Source: Pseudomonas brassicacearum
Lineage (GTDB): Bacteria > Pseudomonadota > Gammaproteobacteria > Pseudomonadales > Pseudomonadaceae
NCBI RefSeq assembly: GCF_000585995.1
Contig: NZ_CP007410.1
Span: 1,701,430 to 1,765,429, forward strand
Direction of reading: 5' to 3'
DNA: 64,000 bases
Below, piece after piece: positions 45,974 through 53,814 of this stretch. Under the pieces are notes generated by a model. That model searched no databases and had not been told where the DNA came from. It saw only the letters and a program-made list of their open reading frames with translations. Within the stretch, counting starts at the first letter, position 1; the number at the start of each line of letters is the position of its first letter. A program made the translations under genes and the position numbers.

Positions 45974-46867
45974 GTGGAGTTCAGCCAATTACGGATTTTC
46001 CAGGCCGTGGCCGAGGAAGGTTCCATCACCCGGGCCGCCGAGCGCCTGCACCGGGTGCCGTCGAACCTCTCGACCCGGCTCAAACAGCTTGAAGAGCAAC
46101 TGGGCGTGGATCTTTTCCTGCGGGAACGTCAGCGCTTGCAGTTGTCACCGGCGGGAAAAGTCCTGCTGGACTATGCGGCCAAGCTCTTTGCCTTGCACGA
46201 TGAAGCCCATGCGGCCGTGCAGGGCGGGCAGCCGGCCGGGGATTTTGTACTGGGCACGATGTACAGCACGGCGGCGATTCACTTGCCGGACCTGCTGGCC
46301 GGTTATCACCGCACCTATCCGGCGGTAAACCTGCAAGTGCAATCCGGGCCCAGCGGTGAATTGTTCGAAGGCTTGCTCACCGGGCGTCTCGACGCGGCGC
46401 TGGTGGACGGTCCGCTGGAACTGGCGGGACTGGATGGCGTGCCGTTGTGCGACGAACGGCTGGTGCTGATTACCGAGGCCGACCATCCTCCGGTACGCAG
46501 TGCGCTGGATGTCCAAGGGCGTTCAGTGTTCACCTTTCGCCAAGGCTGTTCGTATCGCATGCGGTTGGAGGCCTGGTTCGCCCATGATCACGCGACCATG
46601 GGCCGGGCGATGGAAATTGAGTCTTACCAAGGGATGCTGGCGTGTGTGATCGCTGGGTCTGGGGTGGCGCTGATGTCCGAGTCGATGCTCGCCAGCCTGC
46701 CGGGCCGCGAACGTGTGACGGTGCATCCGCTGGCCGAGCCGTTTGCCAGTGCCACAACTTGGCTGATGTGGCGCAAAGGGATGGTAGGGGCGAACCTCAA
46801 CGCCTGGATCGAGCTACAGCAACAGGCGTGGCCACGAACACCCATGATGACGGCGCAATCGGCTTGA
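45974..46867 (+). CDS. LysR-family transcriptional regulator of the adjacent MFS gene
   Basis: This 297-residue regulator has an N-terminal winged helix-turn-helix (FSQLRIFQAVAEEGSITRAAERLHRVPSNLSTRLKQLEEQLG) and a substrate-binding-like effector domain (GDFVLGTMYSTAAIHLPDLLAGYHRTYPAVNLQVQSG...). Start GTG 45974 follows GGAG by 6 bases. The frame begins at a TTG 12 bases upstream that lies on the Shine-Dalgarno itself. It is divergent from the YbfB-type transporter and probably controls it and itself through the palindrome at 45923-45937. The effector is unknown. Confidence 0.9.
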   Translation: MEFSQLRIFQAVAEEGSITRAAERLHRVPSNLSTRLKQLEEQLGVDLFLRERQRLQLSPAGKVLLDYAAKLFALHDEAHAAVQGGQPAGDFVLGTMYSTAAIHLPDLLAGYHRTYPAVNLQVQSGPSGELFEGLLTGRLDAALVDGPLELAGLDGVPLCDERLVLITEADHPPVRSALDVQGRSVFTFRQGCSYRMRLEAWFAHDHATMGRAMEIESYQGMLACVIAGSGVALMSESMLASLPGRERVTVHPLAEPFASATTWLMWRKGMVGANLNAWIELQQQAWPRTPMMTAQSA

Positions 46868-47006
46868 ACTCCGGGAGGTGGATTTGGATCAATTCAGTAA
46901 CAGATCATTGCAATCTGTAACGAGCATTGCGTAGGACTTCGGACTATTATCAGTGCGAAGGGGCCACAGAATTCTGCCGCTCGCACCACCCTGAGGGGGC
47001 ACCACG

Positions 47007-47135
47007 ATGAAAGAGAAAATCCAGAACTGGCTTCACGACCTGGGTGTCGCGCTGGGGCTGATCGAGCCGCCAATGCAACCGATACCGATCCGCACCGATG
47101 ACGAGCAACGTCGCCGCCAACCGCGCCGCCGGTAA
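47007..47135 (+). CDS. 42-residue conserved-looking small protein (Arg-rich tail)
   Basis: A 43-codon frame begins ATGAAAGAGAAAATCCAG behind GAGGGGG (46994-47000). It reads MKEKIQNWLHDLGVALGLIE PPMQPIPIRTDDEQRRRQPRRR (split here for length). An amphipathic helix is followed by a proline linker and an Arg-rich tail, which could bind nucleic acid or membranes. Codon choice is coding-like and a strong terminator follows 22 bp later. From memory, similar peptides occur in other pseudomonads, but I cannot verify this. It is easily missed because of its length. Confidence 0.62.
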   Translation: MKEKIQNWLHDLGVALGLIEPPMQPIPIRTDDEQRRRQPRRR

Positions 47136-47156
47136 ATACACCGCCGAATATTGGAG

Positions 47157-47214
47157 AGATCGCAGTCTTCGACCGTTTCAAACGAAACGGCCGAAGACTG
47201 CGATCTTTTATTTT
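47157..47214 (+). terminator. Long-stem terminator after the 42-residue gene
   Basis: AGATCGCAGTCTTCG (47157-47171) pairs perfectly with CGAAGACTGCGATCT (47192-47206). One mismatch further in, CCGTTT pairs with AAACGG. TTTTATTTTG follows on the plus strand. The outer text resembles another Pseudomonas dispersed hairpin family (GATCGCAG-type). Confidence 0.82.
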
Positions 47215-47269
47215 GTAAACATGACGGTGACGAGGGGGTCCCTCGCCACCGGTATTGCGTTGACTCAGA

Positions 47270-48781
47270 TCAGACGGTCTGTCTGATCGAGAGGGTATCG
47301 ATTGGCACCGAAGCCCCCTTGCTACGCGGATCATCCGGCCCATACACCGCCGCCGGCTCTGGAAACACCCCAAGCAACACCAGGTACACCACCGAGGCCA
47401 GGCCCAGGGTCACCGGCAGGCTGATATCGATCCCGCCGGCCAGCTCGCCCAGCGGCCCGACGAACTGCCCCGGCAGGTTGACGAAACACAACCCCACCAA
47501 TGCGCTTGGAATCCACGCTCCCAGGCCGCGCCAGTTCCATCCATGGGTGAACCAGTAGCGTCCGCCGGTTTCGCCCCGGGTGAATACTTGCAGGTCATCT
47601 GGGCAGTAGAAACCGCGCCGCACCAGCAGGCCGATGATCATGATCACCATCCACGGGGTGGTGCAGGTGATGATCAGCACGGCGAAGGTGGACACGCTCT
47701 GCACCAGGTTCGCGGCGAAGCGCCCGATGAAGATGAAGGCAATCGACAGCACACCGATCAACAGTGTCGCCTTGACCCGTGACAGCACCCGTGGGAACAC
47801 GCTGGACATGTCCAGCCCGGTGCCATACAGCGACGTGGTGCCGGTGGACATGCCGCCGATCACCGCAATCAGGCACACCGGCAGGAAGAACCAGCTCGGC
47901 GAAACCGCCAGCAGCCCGCCCACGTAGTTGTTGGCGGCGATGTAGTCCGGCGCCTTGATCGCGACGATGGTGGCGGTGGCGAGGCCGAACAGGAACGGGA
48001 TCAGCGTCGCCAATTGCGCGGCGATCACCGCCAGCATGATGCGGCGCTTCGGCGTGTGGCGTGGGATGTAGCGCGACCAGTCACCCAGGAACGCACCGAA
48101 GGAAATCGGGTTGCTCATGGCCACCAGCGCTGCGCCGATGAACGCCGCCCAGAAGCCCGGCTGACCGAGGGCGACGGTGCCGGCGAACTGGCTGTCGAAG
48201 GTCGGCGCGAAAGCCAGGATGCCCAGCAGGAACAACAGGCTGGCGGCCCATACGGCGATGCGGTTGACCCACAGCATGAAACGAAAGCCGTAGATGCACA
48301 CCGTCAATACCAGCAGGGCGAACAGGCCATAGGCCAGGCCCAGGCTCAGGTCGGTTTCCGGCAAGCCGATCAGCCGCTTGGCCCCGCCGATCAAAGCATC
48401 CCCCGAGCTCCACACCGACAATGAGAAGAACGCAATGGCGGTCAGCAATGACAGGAACGAGCCGACGATCCGCCCGTGCACGCCGAAGTGCGCACCGGAA
48501 GACACGGCGTTGTTGGTGCCGTTGAGCGGGCCGAACAGGCCCATGGGGGCGAGGATGATCGAGCCCACCAATACCCCCAATACAATCGCCCAGACACCGG
48601 CCTGGAACGACAGGCCGAACAGCACTGGGAAACTGCCGAGCACGGCGGTGGCGAAGGTATTGGCGCCGCCGAAGATCAGGCGAAACAGATCGCCCGGGCC
48701 GGCGGTTCGTTCGTGGTCCGGGATCTGTTCGACCCCGAAGGTTTCGATTTGCGTAAGGCTGTTGTCGTTATTGTTATTCAT
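47270..48781 (-). CDS. Purine-cytosine permease-family transporter, probable guanidino-compound importer
   Basis: This 503-residue protein has about 12 hydrophobic segments: FGGANTFATAVLGSFPVLFGLSFQ, APMGLFGPLNGTNNAVSSGAHFGVHGRIVGSF and ...MSNPISFGAFLGDWSRYIPRHTPKR. It belongs to the NCS1 group. Placed just downstream of the guanidinobutyrase gene on the same strand, it most likely imports 4-guanidinobutyrate, as the corresponding gpuP protein does for 3-guanidinopropionate in P. aeruginosa. Start ATG 48781 has GGAG 8 bases before it. The frame also has a TTG 12 bases upstream. Confidence 0.84.
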   Translation of the reverse strand: MNNNNDNSLTQIETFGVEQIPDHERTAGPGDLFRLIFGGANTFATAVLGSFPVLFGLSFQAGVWAIVLGVLVGSIILAPMGLFGPLNGTNNAVSSGAHFGVHGRIVGSFLSLLTAIAFFSLSVWSSGDALIGGAKRLIGLPETDLSLGLAYGLFALLVLTVCIYGFRFMLWVNRIAVWAASLLFLLGILAFAPTFDSQFAGTVALGQPGFWAAFIGAALVAMSNPISFGAFLGDWSRYIPRHTPKRRIMLAVIAAQLATLIPFLFGLATATIVAIKAPDYIAANNYVGGLLAVSPSWFFLPVCLIAVIGGMSTGTTSLYGTGLDMSSVFPRVLSRVKATLLIGVLSIAFIFIGRFAANLVQSVSTFAVLIITCTTPWMVIMIIGLLVRRGFYCPDDLQVFTRGETGGRYWFTHGWNWRGLGAWIPSALVGLCFVNLPGQFVGPLGELAGGIDISLPVTLGLASVVYLVLLGVFPEPAAVYGPDDPRSKGASVPIDTLSIRQTV

Positions 48782-48835
48782 GACCTGCTCCAATCATAAA
48801 GGCGCGCTCATCGTGTGTAAGCGTCGCCTGTTTGG

Positions 48836-49261
48836 CTAAGGGGGTGGCAGCCCTTCCGGCATGGCGGACAAATGTTCATGGCAGGCCAGCCATAGGCCTT
48901 GTTGTTCTTGTGCGCGGCCTTCCTGTTTGCGGAACAGGATGGTTTCGCGCTCCTGGCTAAAGTGTTGCTCCCCTTGCATGCGCAGCTCGGTGGCCACGTC
49001 ATGGATGAACACCGCCACGTCCCCTTGCAGGCTGACGAAGGCGTTGCTCGAGGTGCATGACAGCACCTCGAAGCCATCCTCGGACCGCCAGCGGTCCCAC
49101 AACGCCTGGTAAGCATCGCGTGACAGCAGGGGCTGTTCGAGGGTGTAGAACACGAAACTCGCGTCGGTCGTGAATGCGCCAAAGTAGGCGTCGCGGTCAT
49201 TGCGGGCGAAGGCCGACACCAGTTCTGCGGCGGCCTTGAGAACCTGCTGCTGTTCGTTCAT
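48836..49261 (-). CDS. SnoaL-like/DUF4440-type small protein in the guanidinobutyrate operon
   Basis: This is a 141-residue single-domain protein. The N-terminal helices (AAAELVSAFARNDRDAYFGAFTTDASFVFYTLEQPLLSRDAYQALWDRW) and curved-sheet strands (VLSCTSSNAFVSLQGDVAVFIHDV...) are typical of the NTF2/SnoaL fold. Related proteins beside amidohydrolases (AtzH/HpxW group) assist hydrolases or act on polar ring compounds. It lies 9 bp after gbuA and upstream of the permease gene, so it belongs to the operon. Its precise role is unknown. Confidence 0.75.
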   Translation of the reverse strand: MNEQQQVLKAAAELVSAFARNDRDAYFGAFTTDASFVFYTLEQPLLSRDAYQALWDRWRSEDGFEVLSCTSSNAFVSLQGDVAVFIHDVATELRMQGEQHFSQERETILFRKQEGRAQEQQGLWLACHEHLSAMPEGLPPP

Positions 49262-49270
49262 GGGCGCACC

Positions 49271-50221
49271 TCAGCGATGAACCACGCCGGGCAGTACGCA
49301 AAGCATCTCGTACAGCAGGTTGGCGCCCAGCAGCGAAGTATTGCCGCTGGTGTCGTAGGGCGGCGAAACTTCTACCAGATCGCAACCAACCAGGTCGAGA
49401 CCCTGGCAGCCGCGCACGATTTCAATCGCCTGGATGGTGGTCAGCCCACCGATTTCCGGGGTGCCGGTGCCAGGCGCCCAGGCCGGGTCGATGCCGTCGA
49501 TGTCGAAGCTCAGGTAGACCGGGCCGCCACCGACTTTCTCACGGACTTCAGCCATCAACGGTGCCAGGGATTTATGCCAGCACTCTTCGGCCTGGACCAC
49601 GCGGAATCCCTGGTTGCGGCTCCAGTTGAAATCATCGGCCGTGTAGCCCTGGGCCCGCAGGCCGATTTGCACCACGCGGTCGCAATCGAGCAGGCCTTCT
49701 TCCACGGCGCGTCGGAAGGTGGTGCCGTGGGCGATTTTCTCGCCGAACATGTGGTCGTTTACATCGGCGTGGGCGTCGATGTGCACCAGGCCGACCTTGC
49801 CGTGTTTCTTGTGGATGGCCCGCAGGATTGGCAGGGTGATGGTGTGATCGCCGCCCAGGGTCAGGGGGATGACGTTGTGTTCGAGGATCTTGTGATACGA
49901 CGCTTCGATGATCCGCACCGCGTCCAGCAGATTGAAGGTGTTGATCGGCACATCACCGATGTCGGCCACCGCCAGCGAGTCGAACGGCGCCGCACCAGTG
50001 GCCATGTTGTAGGGGCGGATCATCACCGATTCGGCGCGGATCTCGCGGGGCCCGAAACGGGTGCCGGCGCGCAGGGAGGTGCCGATGTCCAGCGGCACGC
50101 CGACGAAGGCCGCGTCCAGGCCGGCAGCGGTTTGCAAATGGGGGAGTCGCATCATGGTGGCGATGCCGCCGAAGCGCGGCATTTCGTTGCCGCCCAGTGG
50201 TTGGTGAAGAATCTTGTCCAC
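49271..50221 (-). CDS. gbuA: Guanidinobutyrase (4-guanidinobutyrate ureohydrolase)
   Basis: This 316-residue ureohydrolase has the binuclear manganese ligands: His126 (GGDHT), Asp149, His151 and Asp153 (DAHAD), and Asp240 and Asp242 (SFDIDGID). It hydrolyses 4-guanidinobutyrate to 4-aminobutyrate and urea in the arginine transaminase/oxidase routes. The N-terminus DK.LHQPLGGNEMPRFGGIATM and the loop GEKIAHGTTFRRAVEEGLLDCDRVVQIGLRAQGYTADDFNWSR match P. aeruginosa GbuA, as I recall it, better than GpuA or agmatinase. It starts with GTG behind GAGG. It is the first gene of the operon, divergent from a LysR gene that is presumably gbuR. Confidence 0.88.
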   Translation of the reverse strand: MDKILHQPLGGNEMPRFGGIATMMRLPHLQTAAGLDAAFVGVPLDIGTSLRAGTRFGPREIRAESVMIRPYNMATGAAPFDSLAVADIGDVPINTFNLLDAVRIIEASYHKILEHNVIPLTLGGDHTITLPILRAIHKKHGKVGLVHIDAHADVNDHMFGEKIAHGTTFRRAVEEGLLDCDRVVQIGLRAQGYTADDFNWSRNQGFRVVQAEECWHKSLAPLMAEVREKVGGGPVYLSFDIDGIDPAWAPGTGTPEIGGLTTIQAIEIVRGCQGLDLVGCDLVEVSPPYDTSGNTSLLGANLLYEMLCVLPGVVHR

Positions 50222-50305
50222 GGGTAGGGCCTCATCGTTGTTTTATTTATCAGGGGCCGATTCTGCGAAAAGCGTGGAACGGGAAGAATCGCTGGGGGCA
50301 AATAC

Positions 50306-50329
50306 TTAGTTCAGATTTTTCTAAACTAA
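50306..50329. promoter_or_regulatory. Dyad operator candidate between gbuA and its LysR regulator
   Basis: TTAGTTCAG and CTAAACTAA (8 of 9 complementary) flank a central ATTTTT, forming a 24-bp imperfect palindrome with T-N11-A spacing inside. It lies about 85 bp upstream of gbuA, where an activating LysR protein would bind. Confidence 0.5.
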
Positions 50330-50392
50330 TGGAGGGCGGGGCGATAGACTTCGCGGCAGTCCCCCTGTTTGGATGAGGGGACATAGTGCCCC

Positions 50393-50526
50393 CTGTGGCG
50401 AGGGAGCTTGCTCCCGCTGGGCGGCGAAGCCACCCCAAAACCATTCACCTCGGTGCATCAGGCAGATTGCAGCGACAGGTTCTGCGACGGCTGCGCCGCC
50501 GAGCGGGAGCAAGCTCCCTCGCCACA
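50393..50526. repeat. REP doublet (GTGGCGAGG family)
   Basis: Inverted pair CCCTGTGGCGAGGGAGC...GCTCCCTCGCCACA inside the divergent gbuA/LysR intergenic region, just upstream of the LysR start. This is an unusual site for a REP, which normally lies at 3' ends. Confidence 0.85.
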
Positions 50527-50569
50527 TAGATATCTGCAATTCCATACATCCAGCGTTCAGGAGCATCTG

Positions 50570-51463
50570 ATGGCCAACGCTCTACCCGACCTGAAACTGC
50601 TGCGTATTTTCGTCAGCGTGGTCCGGCACCAGGGGTTCGCCAACGCCCAGCACGAACTCAACCTGTCCACCTCGGCCATCAGCACCTACATGAGCCAGCT
50701 TGAATCGGCCCTGGGCCTGGTGTTGTGTCATCGCGGCCGAGGCGGTTTCAGCCTGACCAGCAAGGGTGAGTTGTTCCATCAGGAAACCCTGCGCCTGCTG
50801 GGCGAGCTTGAAGGGTTCGAACAATACGCGGCGGCGCTCAAGGGCGAATTGCGTGGCACGTTGAACCTGGGGGTGATCGATTCCACCGTCAGCGACAAGG
50901 CCCTGCCGTTCGCCGAAGCCATCGGCGCCTACAGCCAGGAGCATCCGGCGGTGCACTTGCACCTGTCGGTCATGAGCCCTTATGAATTGCAGCTGGGCGT
51001 GCAGGACAATCGCCTGGACCTGGCCATCGGTGCGTTTTCCTCGCGCATGAGCGGGCTGGTCTACATGCCGCTGTACCGTGAGCAGCACTGGTTGTATTGC
51101 AGCAACCGACACCCGCTGTTCAACGAGCGGCGCATCCCCGAGCAAGTCATCACCCAGCAGCGCATGGTCGGGCGCGGTTATTGGAGCCAGGCCGAACTGG
51201 CCCGCCACGGCTTCAAGCACAGCGCAGCGACGGTGGAGAGCATGGAGGCTCAGTTGATCCTGGTGTTATCCGGTGCCTACATCGGTTACCTGCCCGAGCA
51301 CTACGCCCAGGCTTGGGTCGACAAGGGCGACTTGCGCGTACTGTTGCCGGCGACCTTTGGCTACCAGGCGCCGTTTTCGATGATCGTGCGCCGTGGCCGC
51401 AGTCGCGAGCCGCTGATCCAGACGTTCCGCGACCTGCTCAAGGCGCAGCTCAACCAGGCCTGA
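50570..51463 (+). CDS. gbuR: LysR-family regulator of guanidinobutyrate use (GbuR-like)
   Basis: This 297-residue protein has an N-terminal helix-turn-helix (DLKLLRIFVSVVRHQGFANAQHELNLSTSAISTYMSQLESALG) and a LysR effector domain (GTLNLGVIDSTVSDKALPFAEAIGAY...). ATG 50570 follows AGGAG by 6 bases. The frame runs upstream through the REP but without homology. Divergent placement to gbuA matches the known GbuR/GbuA arrangement in P. aeruginosa, where GbuR activates gbuA in the presence of 4-guanidinobutyrate. The symbol rests on that context. Confidence 0.82.
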   Translation: MANALPDLKLLRIFVSVVRHQGFANAQHELNLSTSAISTYMSQLESALGLVLCHRGRGGFSLTSKGELFHQETLRLLGELEGFEQYAAALKGELRGTLNLGVIDSTVSDKALPFAEAIGAYSQEHPAVHLHLSVMSPYELQLGVQDNRLDLAIGAFSSRMSGLVYMPLYREQHWLYCSNRHPLFNERRIPEQVITQQRMVGRGYWSQAELARHGFKHSAATVESMEAQLILVLSGAYIGYLPEHYAQAWVDKGDLRVLLPATFGYQAPFSMIVRRGRSREPLIQTFRDLLKAQLNQA

Positions 51464-51472
51464 GGTGCCGCC

Positions 51473-52069
51473 ATGTCCCGAATCCATTGCCCGCGTTGCC
51501 ACAGGCCGCAAAGCCATTGTCTGTGCCCATTGATCCCCAGCCTCGACAGCCGCACCCGGGTGTTGTTGTTGCAGCATCCCAGCGAAGTGAATCACGCCTT
51601 GAACACCGCCCGGCTGGCGGCGCTGGGGCTGAACAATGCCGAGTTGATCGTGGGCGAGGTGTTCGAGGATTTGCCCAGGTTGCTCAACCCACCGGGTTAT
51701 CAGGCGCGCTTGCTGTTTCCCGGCGACGAGGCGCAGCCGTTGCAAGCCTATGCCCCGTCCGAGGATCCGATCCTGCTGGTCGTCCCCGATGGCACTTGGC
51801 GCAAGGCGCGCAAGTTGCTGCACCTCAATCCCTTGTTGGCGGCGCTGCCGAGGGTAGCGCTGGCCGAAGGTGGGGTGTCTCGCTACCGGTTGCGCAAGGC
51901 GCCGGGGCCCGAGGCGCTGTCGACGGTGGAGGCGATTGTCCAGGCATTGCAGACGCTGGAGGCGCCGGCGAGTTTCGAGCCGTTGTTGAGGCCGTTTGAG
52001 GCGTTGATCGAGGGGCAGATTGCGGCGATGGGGGAGGAGACCTACCAGAAGAACCATGGAGGGGTTTAG
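51473..52069 (+). CDS. tapT: DTW-domain tRNA-uridine aminocarboxypropyltransferase
   Basis: This 198-residue protein has an N-terminal zinc-type cluster (Cys6, Cys9, Cys16, Cys18: CPRCHRPQSHCLC). The TDD/DTW core follows: LLLQHPSEVNHALNTARLA, then VPDGTWRKARKLL, the DTW motif. TapT uses S-adenosylmethionine to make acp3U at position 47 of tRNAs. The family assignment rests on these motifs. It starts 9 bp after the LysR stop and so may share its transcript, although the functions are unrelated. A REP doublet follows directly. Confidence 0.87.
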   Translation: MSRIHCPRCHRPQSHCLCPLIPSLDSRTRVLLLQHPSEVNHALNTARLAALGLNNAELIVGEVFEDLPRLLNPPGYQARLLFPGDEAQPLQAYAPSEDPILLVVPDGTWRKARKLLHLNPLLAALPRVALAEGGVSRYRLRKAPGPEALSTVEAIVQALQTLEAPASFEPLLRPFEALIEGQIAAMGEETYQKNHGGV

Positions 52070-52071
52070 AG

Positions 52072-52213
52072 GCCCTTGTGGCGAGGGAGCTTGCTCCCGC
52101 TCGGCGGCGCAGCCGTCGTAAAACCTACTGGCGCGGTCTGTCTGATACAGCGAGGTGAATGGTCTTGGGGCTGCTTCGCAGCCCAGCGGGAGCAAGCTCC
52201 CTCGCCACAGGGC
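52072..52213. repeat. REP doublet (GTGGCGAGG family)
   Basis: Inverted pair GCCCTTGTGGCGAGGGAGC...GCTCCCTCGCCACAGGGC filling the gap between the convergent tapT and HlyD-type genes. Confidence 0.85.
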
Positions 52214-52227
52214 GAGTCAAATCCAGA

Positions 52228-53592
52228 TCAGCGCTCGCGCATCGCCTCGGTCCGCGCCTTCAACACCGGCTTGAGCAAGTAATCCAGCACACTTTTCTCC
52301 CCGGTAATGATATCCACTGTCGCCACCATCCCTGGAATGATCAGCAACGGTTTCACATCCCCGCCCAGATGGTTTTTGTCGGTGCGCACCTGGATCAGGT
52401 AGAAGCTGTTGCCCTTGTCATCGGTGATGGTGTCGGCGCCGATCAGTTCGAGCTTGGCGCTGAGCCCGCCGTAGATGGTGTAGTCGTAGGCGCTGAACTT
52501 GACCATGGCTTTCTGGCCCGGATGCAGGAACGCCACGTCCTGGGGGCGGACCTTGGCTTCGATCAGCAGGTTGTCTTCCAACGGGACGATTTCCACCATG
52601 TCGCTGCCCGGCTGGACCACGCCGCCGATGGTGTTGACCTTCAGTTGCTTGATCACCCCGTGTACTGGCGAAACTACAGTGGTGCGGGTCACGCGGTCGT
52701 CGATGGCGATGCTCGACGCGGCGATTTTCGACAGTTCCGTGCGTTTCTCGTTGAGGTCCTTGGCCGCGTCCGAGCGGAAGGACTGTTCGGACTCATCGAT
52801 CTTGCTTTTGATCTCATTGATCGCCGATTCGGCCCGAGGGATCGCCAAGGTGGTGGCGTTGAGCGAGCCGCGGATTTCCACCGCGCTGCGTTTGAGACGC
52901 AGGATCTCCACCGGCGACACGGCCCCGGTGCGCACCAGGGGCGCGGACATGTTCATTTCTTCTTGCAGCAAGCCCAGGGCGGAGCTGAATTGGCCTTGCT
53001 TGGAGCGAAACTCCGCCAGCTCCTGGGTCTTCTGTCGCAGTTGTTCGGTCAGGGTCCGTTGTTCGCTGGCCAGGCGCCGCTGCCGTTGTTCGTACAGCGA
53101 GCGCTCGTCCTCGGCCACTTGCGGGGCCTTGGCGATTACCTCTGCGGAAAGTTTAAAGGGACGGCCCTCAGCCTCGGCCGACAGGCGCTCGACCTGGGCG
53201 GTCAAGGCATAGCGGTCGGCTTCGCTCTCGCCCTTGTTCGACAGAAACCGCGTATCGTCCAGGCGCAACAGGGTGTCGCCCTTGTTCACCATCTGGCCTT
53301 CACGGACGAAAATCTCGGTGACGATACCGCCCTCCAGGTTCTGGATCACCTGGATCTTGCTCGACGGAATCGCCTTGCCTTCGCCAGTGGTGACTTCCTG
53401 CAAGACCGCCAGTTTCGCCCAGACCAGCCCGGTGATGATCAGCCCGGCGGCCAGCCACACGGTGACACGGGAGCGCCGGGGCGAATCCTGCAACGTGGCG
53501 CCGGCAGTTTCCGGCATGAATTCGCTTTCGGCGCTTTTGCTGAAACTGCCGAAGTAGCTTCGAGCGGCGGAATCCGGTGTTTGAGCAGACAT
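52228..53592 (-). CDS. Type I secretion membrane-fusion protein (HlyD/LapC family)
   Basis: This 454-residue adaptor has a short cytoplasmic start and one transmembrane helix at about residues 44-62 (VTVWLAAGLIITGLVWAKLAVL). A lipoyl-like half motif follows (QVIQNLEGGIVTEIFVREGQMVNKGDTLLRLDD), then long coiled-coil helices (residues ~110-290). The second lipoyl half is VVSPVHGVIKQLKVNTIGGVV, and a C-terminal beta domain ends the protein. It bridges the inner-membrane ABC protein and the outer-membrane TolC-like channel for export of the divergent giant adhesin. It is last in the minus-strand set, separated from the ABC gene by 222 bp that hold a REP doublet. ATG 53592 begins the conserved part. 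Confidence 0.88.
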   Translation of the reverse strand: MSAQTPDSAARSYFGSFSKSAESEFMPETAGATLQDSPRRSRVTVWLAAGLIITGLVWAKLAVLQEVTTGEGKAIPSSKIQVIQNLEGGIVTEIFVREGQMVNKGDTLLRLDDTRFLSNKGESEADRYALTAQVERLSAEAEGRPFKLSAEVIAKAPQVAEDERSLYEQRQRRLASEQRTLTEQLRQKTQELAEFRSKQGQFSSALGLLQEEMNMSAPLVRTGAVSPVEILRLKRSAVEIRGSLNATTLAIPRAESAINEIKSKIDESEQSFRSDAAKDLNEKRTELSKIAASSIAIDDRVTRTTVVSPVHGVIKQLKVNTIGGVVQPGSDMVEIVPLEDNLLIEAKVRPQDVAFLHPGQKAMVKFSAYDYTIYGGLSAKLELIGADTITDDKGNSFYLIQVRTDKNHLGGDVKPLLIIPGMVATVDIITGEKSVLDYLLKPVLKARTEAMRER

Positions 53593-53663
53593 GGGGCGAT
53601 ACCCGTCGGTTAAGTGAAATAGAGCTAGGTGCGGCTTTTTAGAAAAAAGCGGGGTGCTGCTTT

Positions 53664-53800
53664 TTGTGGCGAGGGAGCTTGCTCCCGCTCGGCGGCGAAG
53701 CCGTCGTAAAACCTGTCGACGCGGTCTGTCTGATGCCGCGAGGTGAATGGCCTTGGGGGGTGCTTCGCCGCCCAGCGGGAGCAAGCTCCCTCGCCACAGG
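53664..53800. repeat. REP doublet (GTGGCGAGG family) between the ABC and HlyD genes
   Basis: Inverted pair TTTGTGGCGAGGGAGC...GCTCCCTCGCCACAGG within the type I secretion operon. It could uncouple expression of the HlyD gene from the upstream genes. Confidence 0.84.
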
Positions 53801-53814
53801 TGTTGTGTGGGCTG

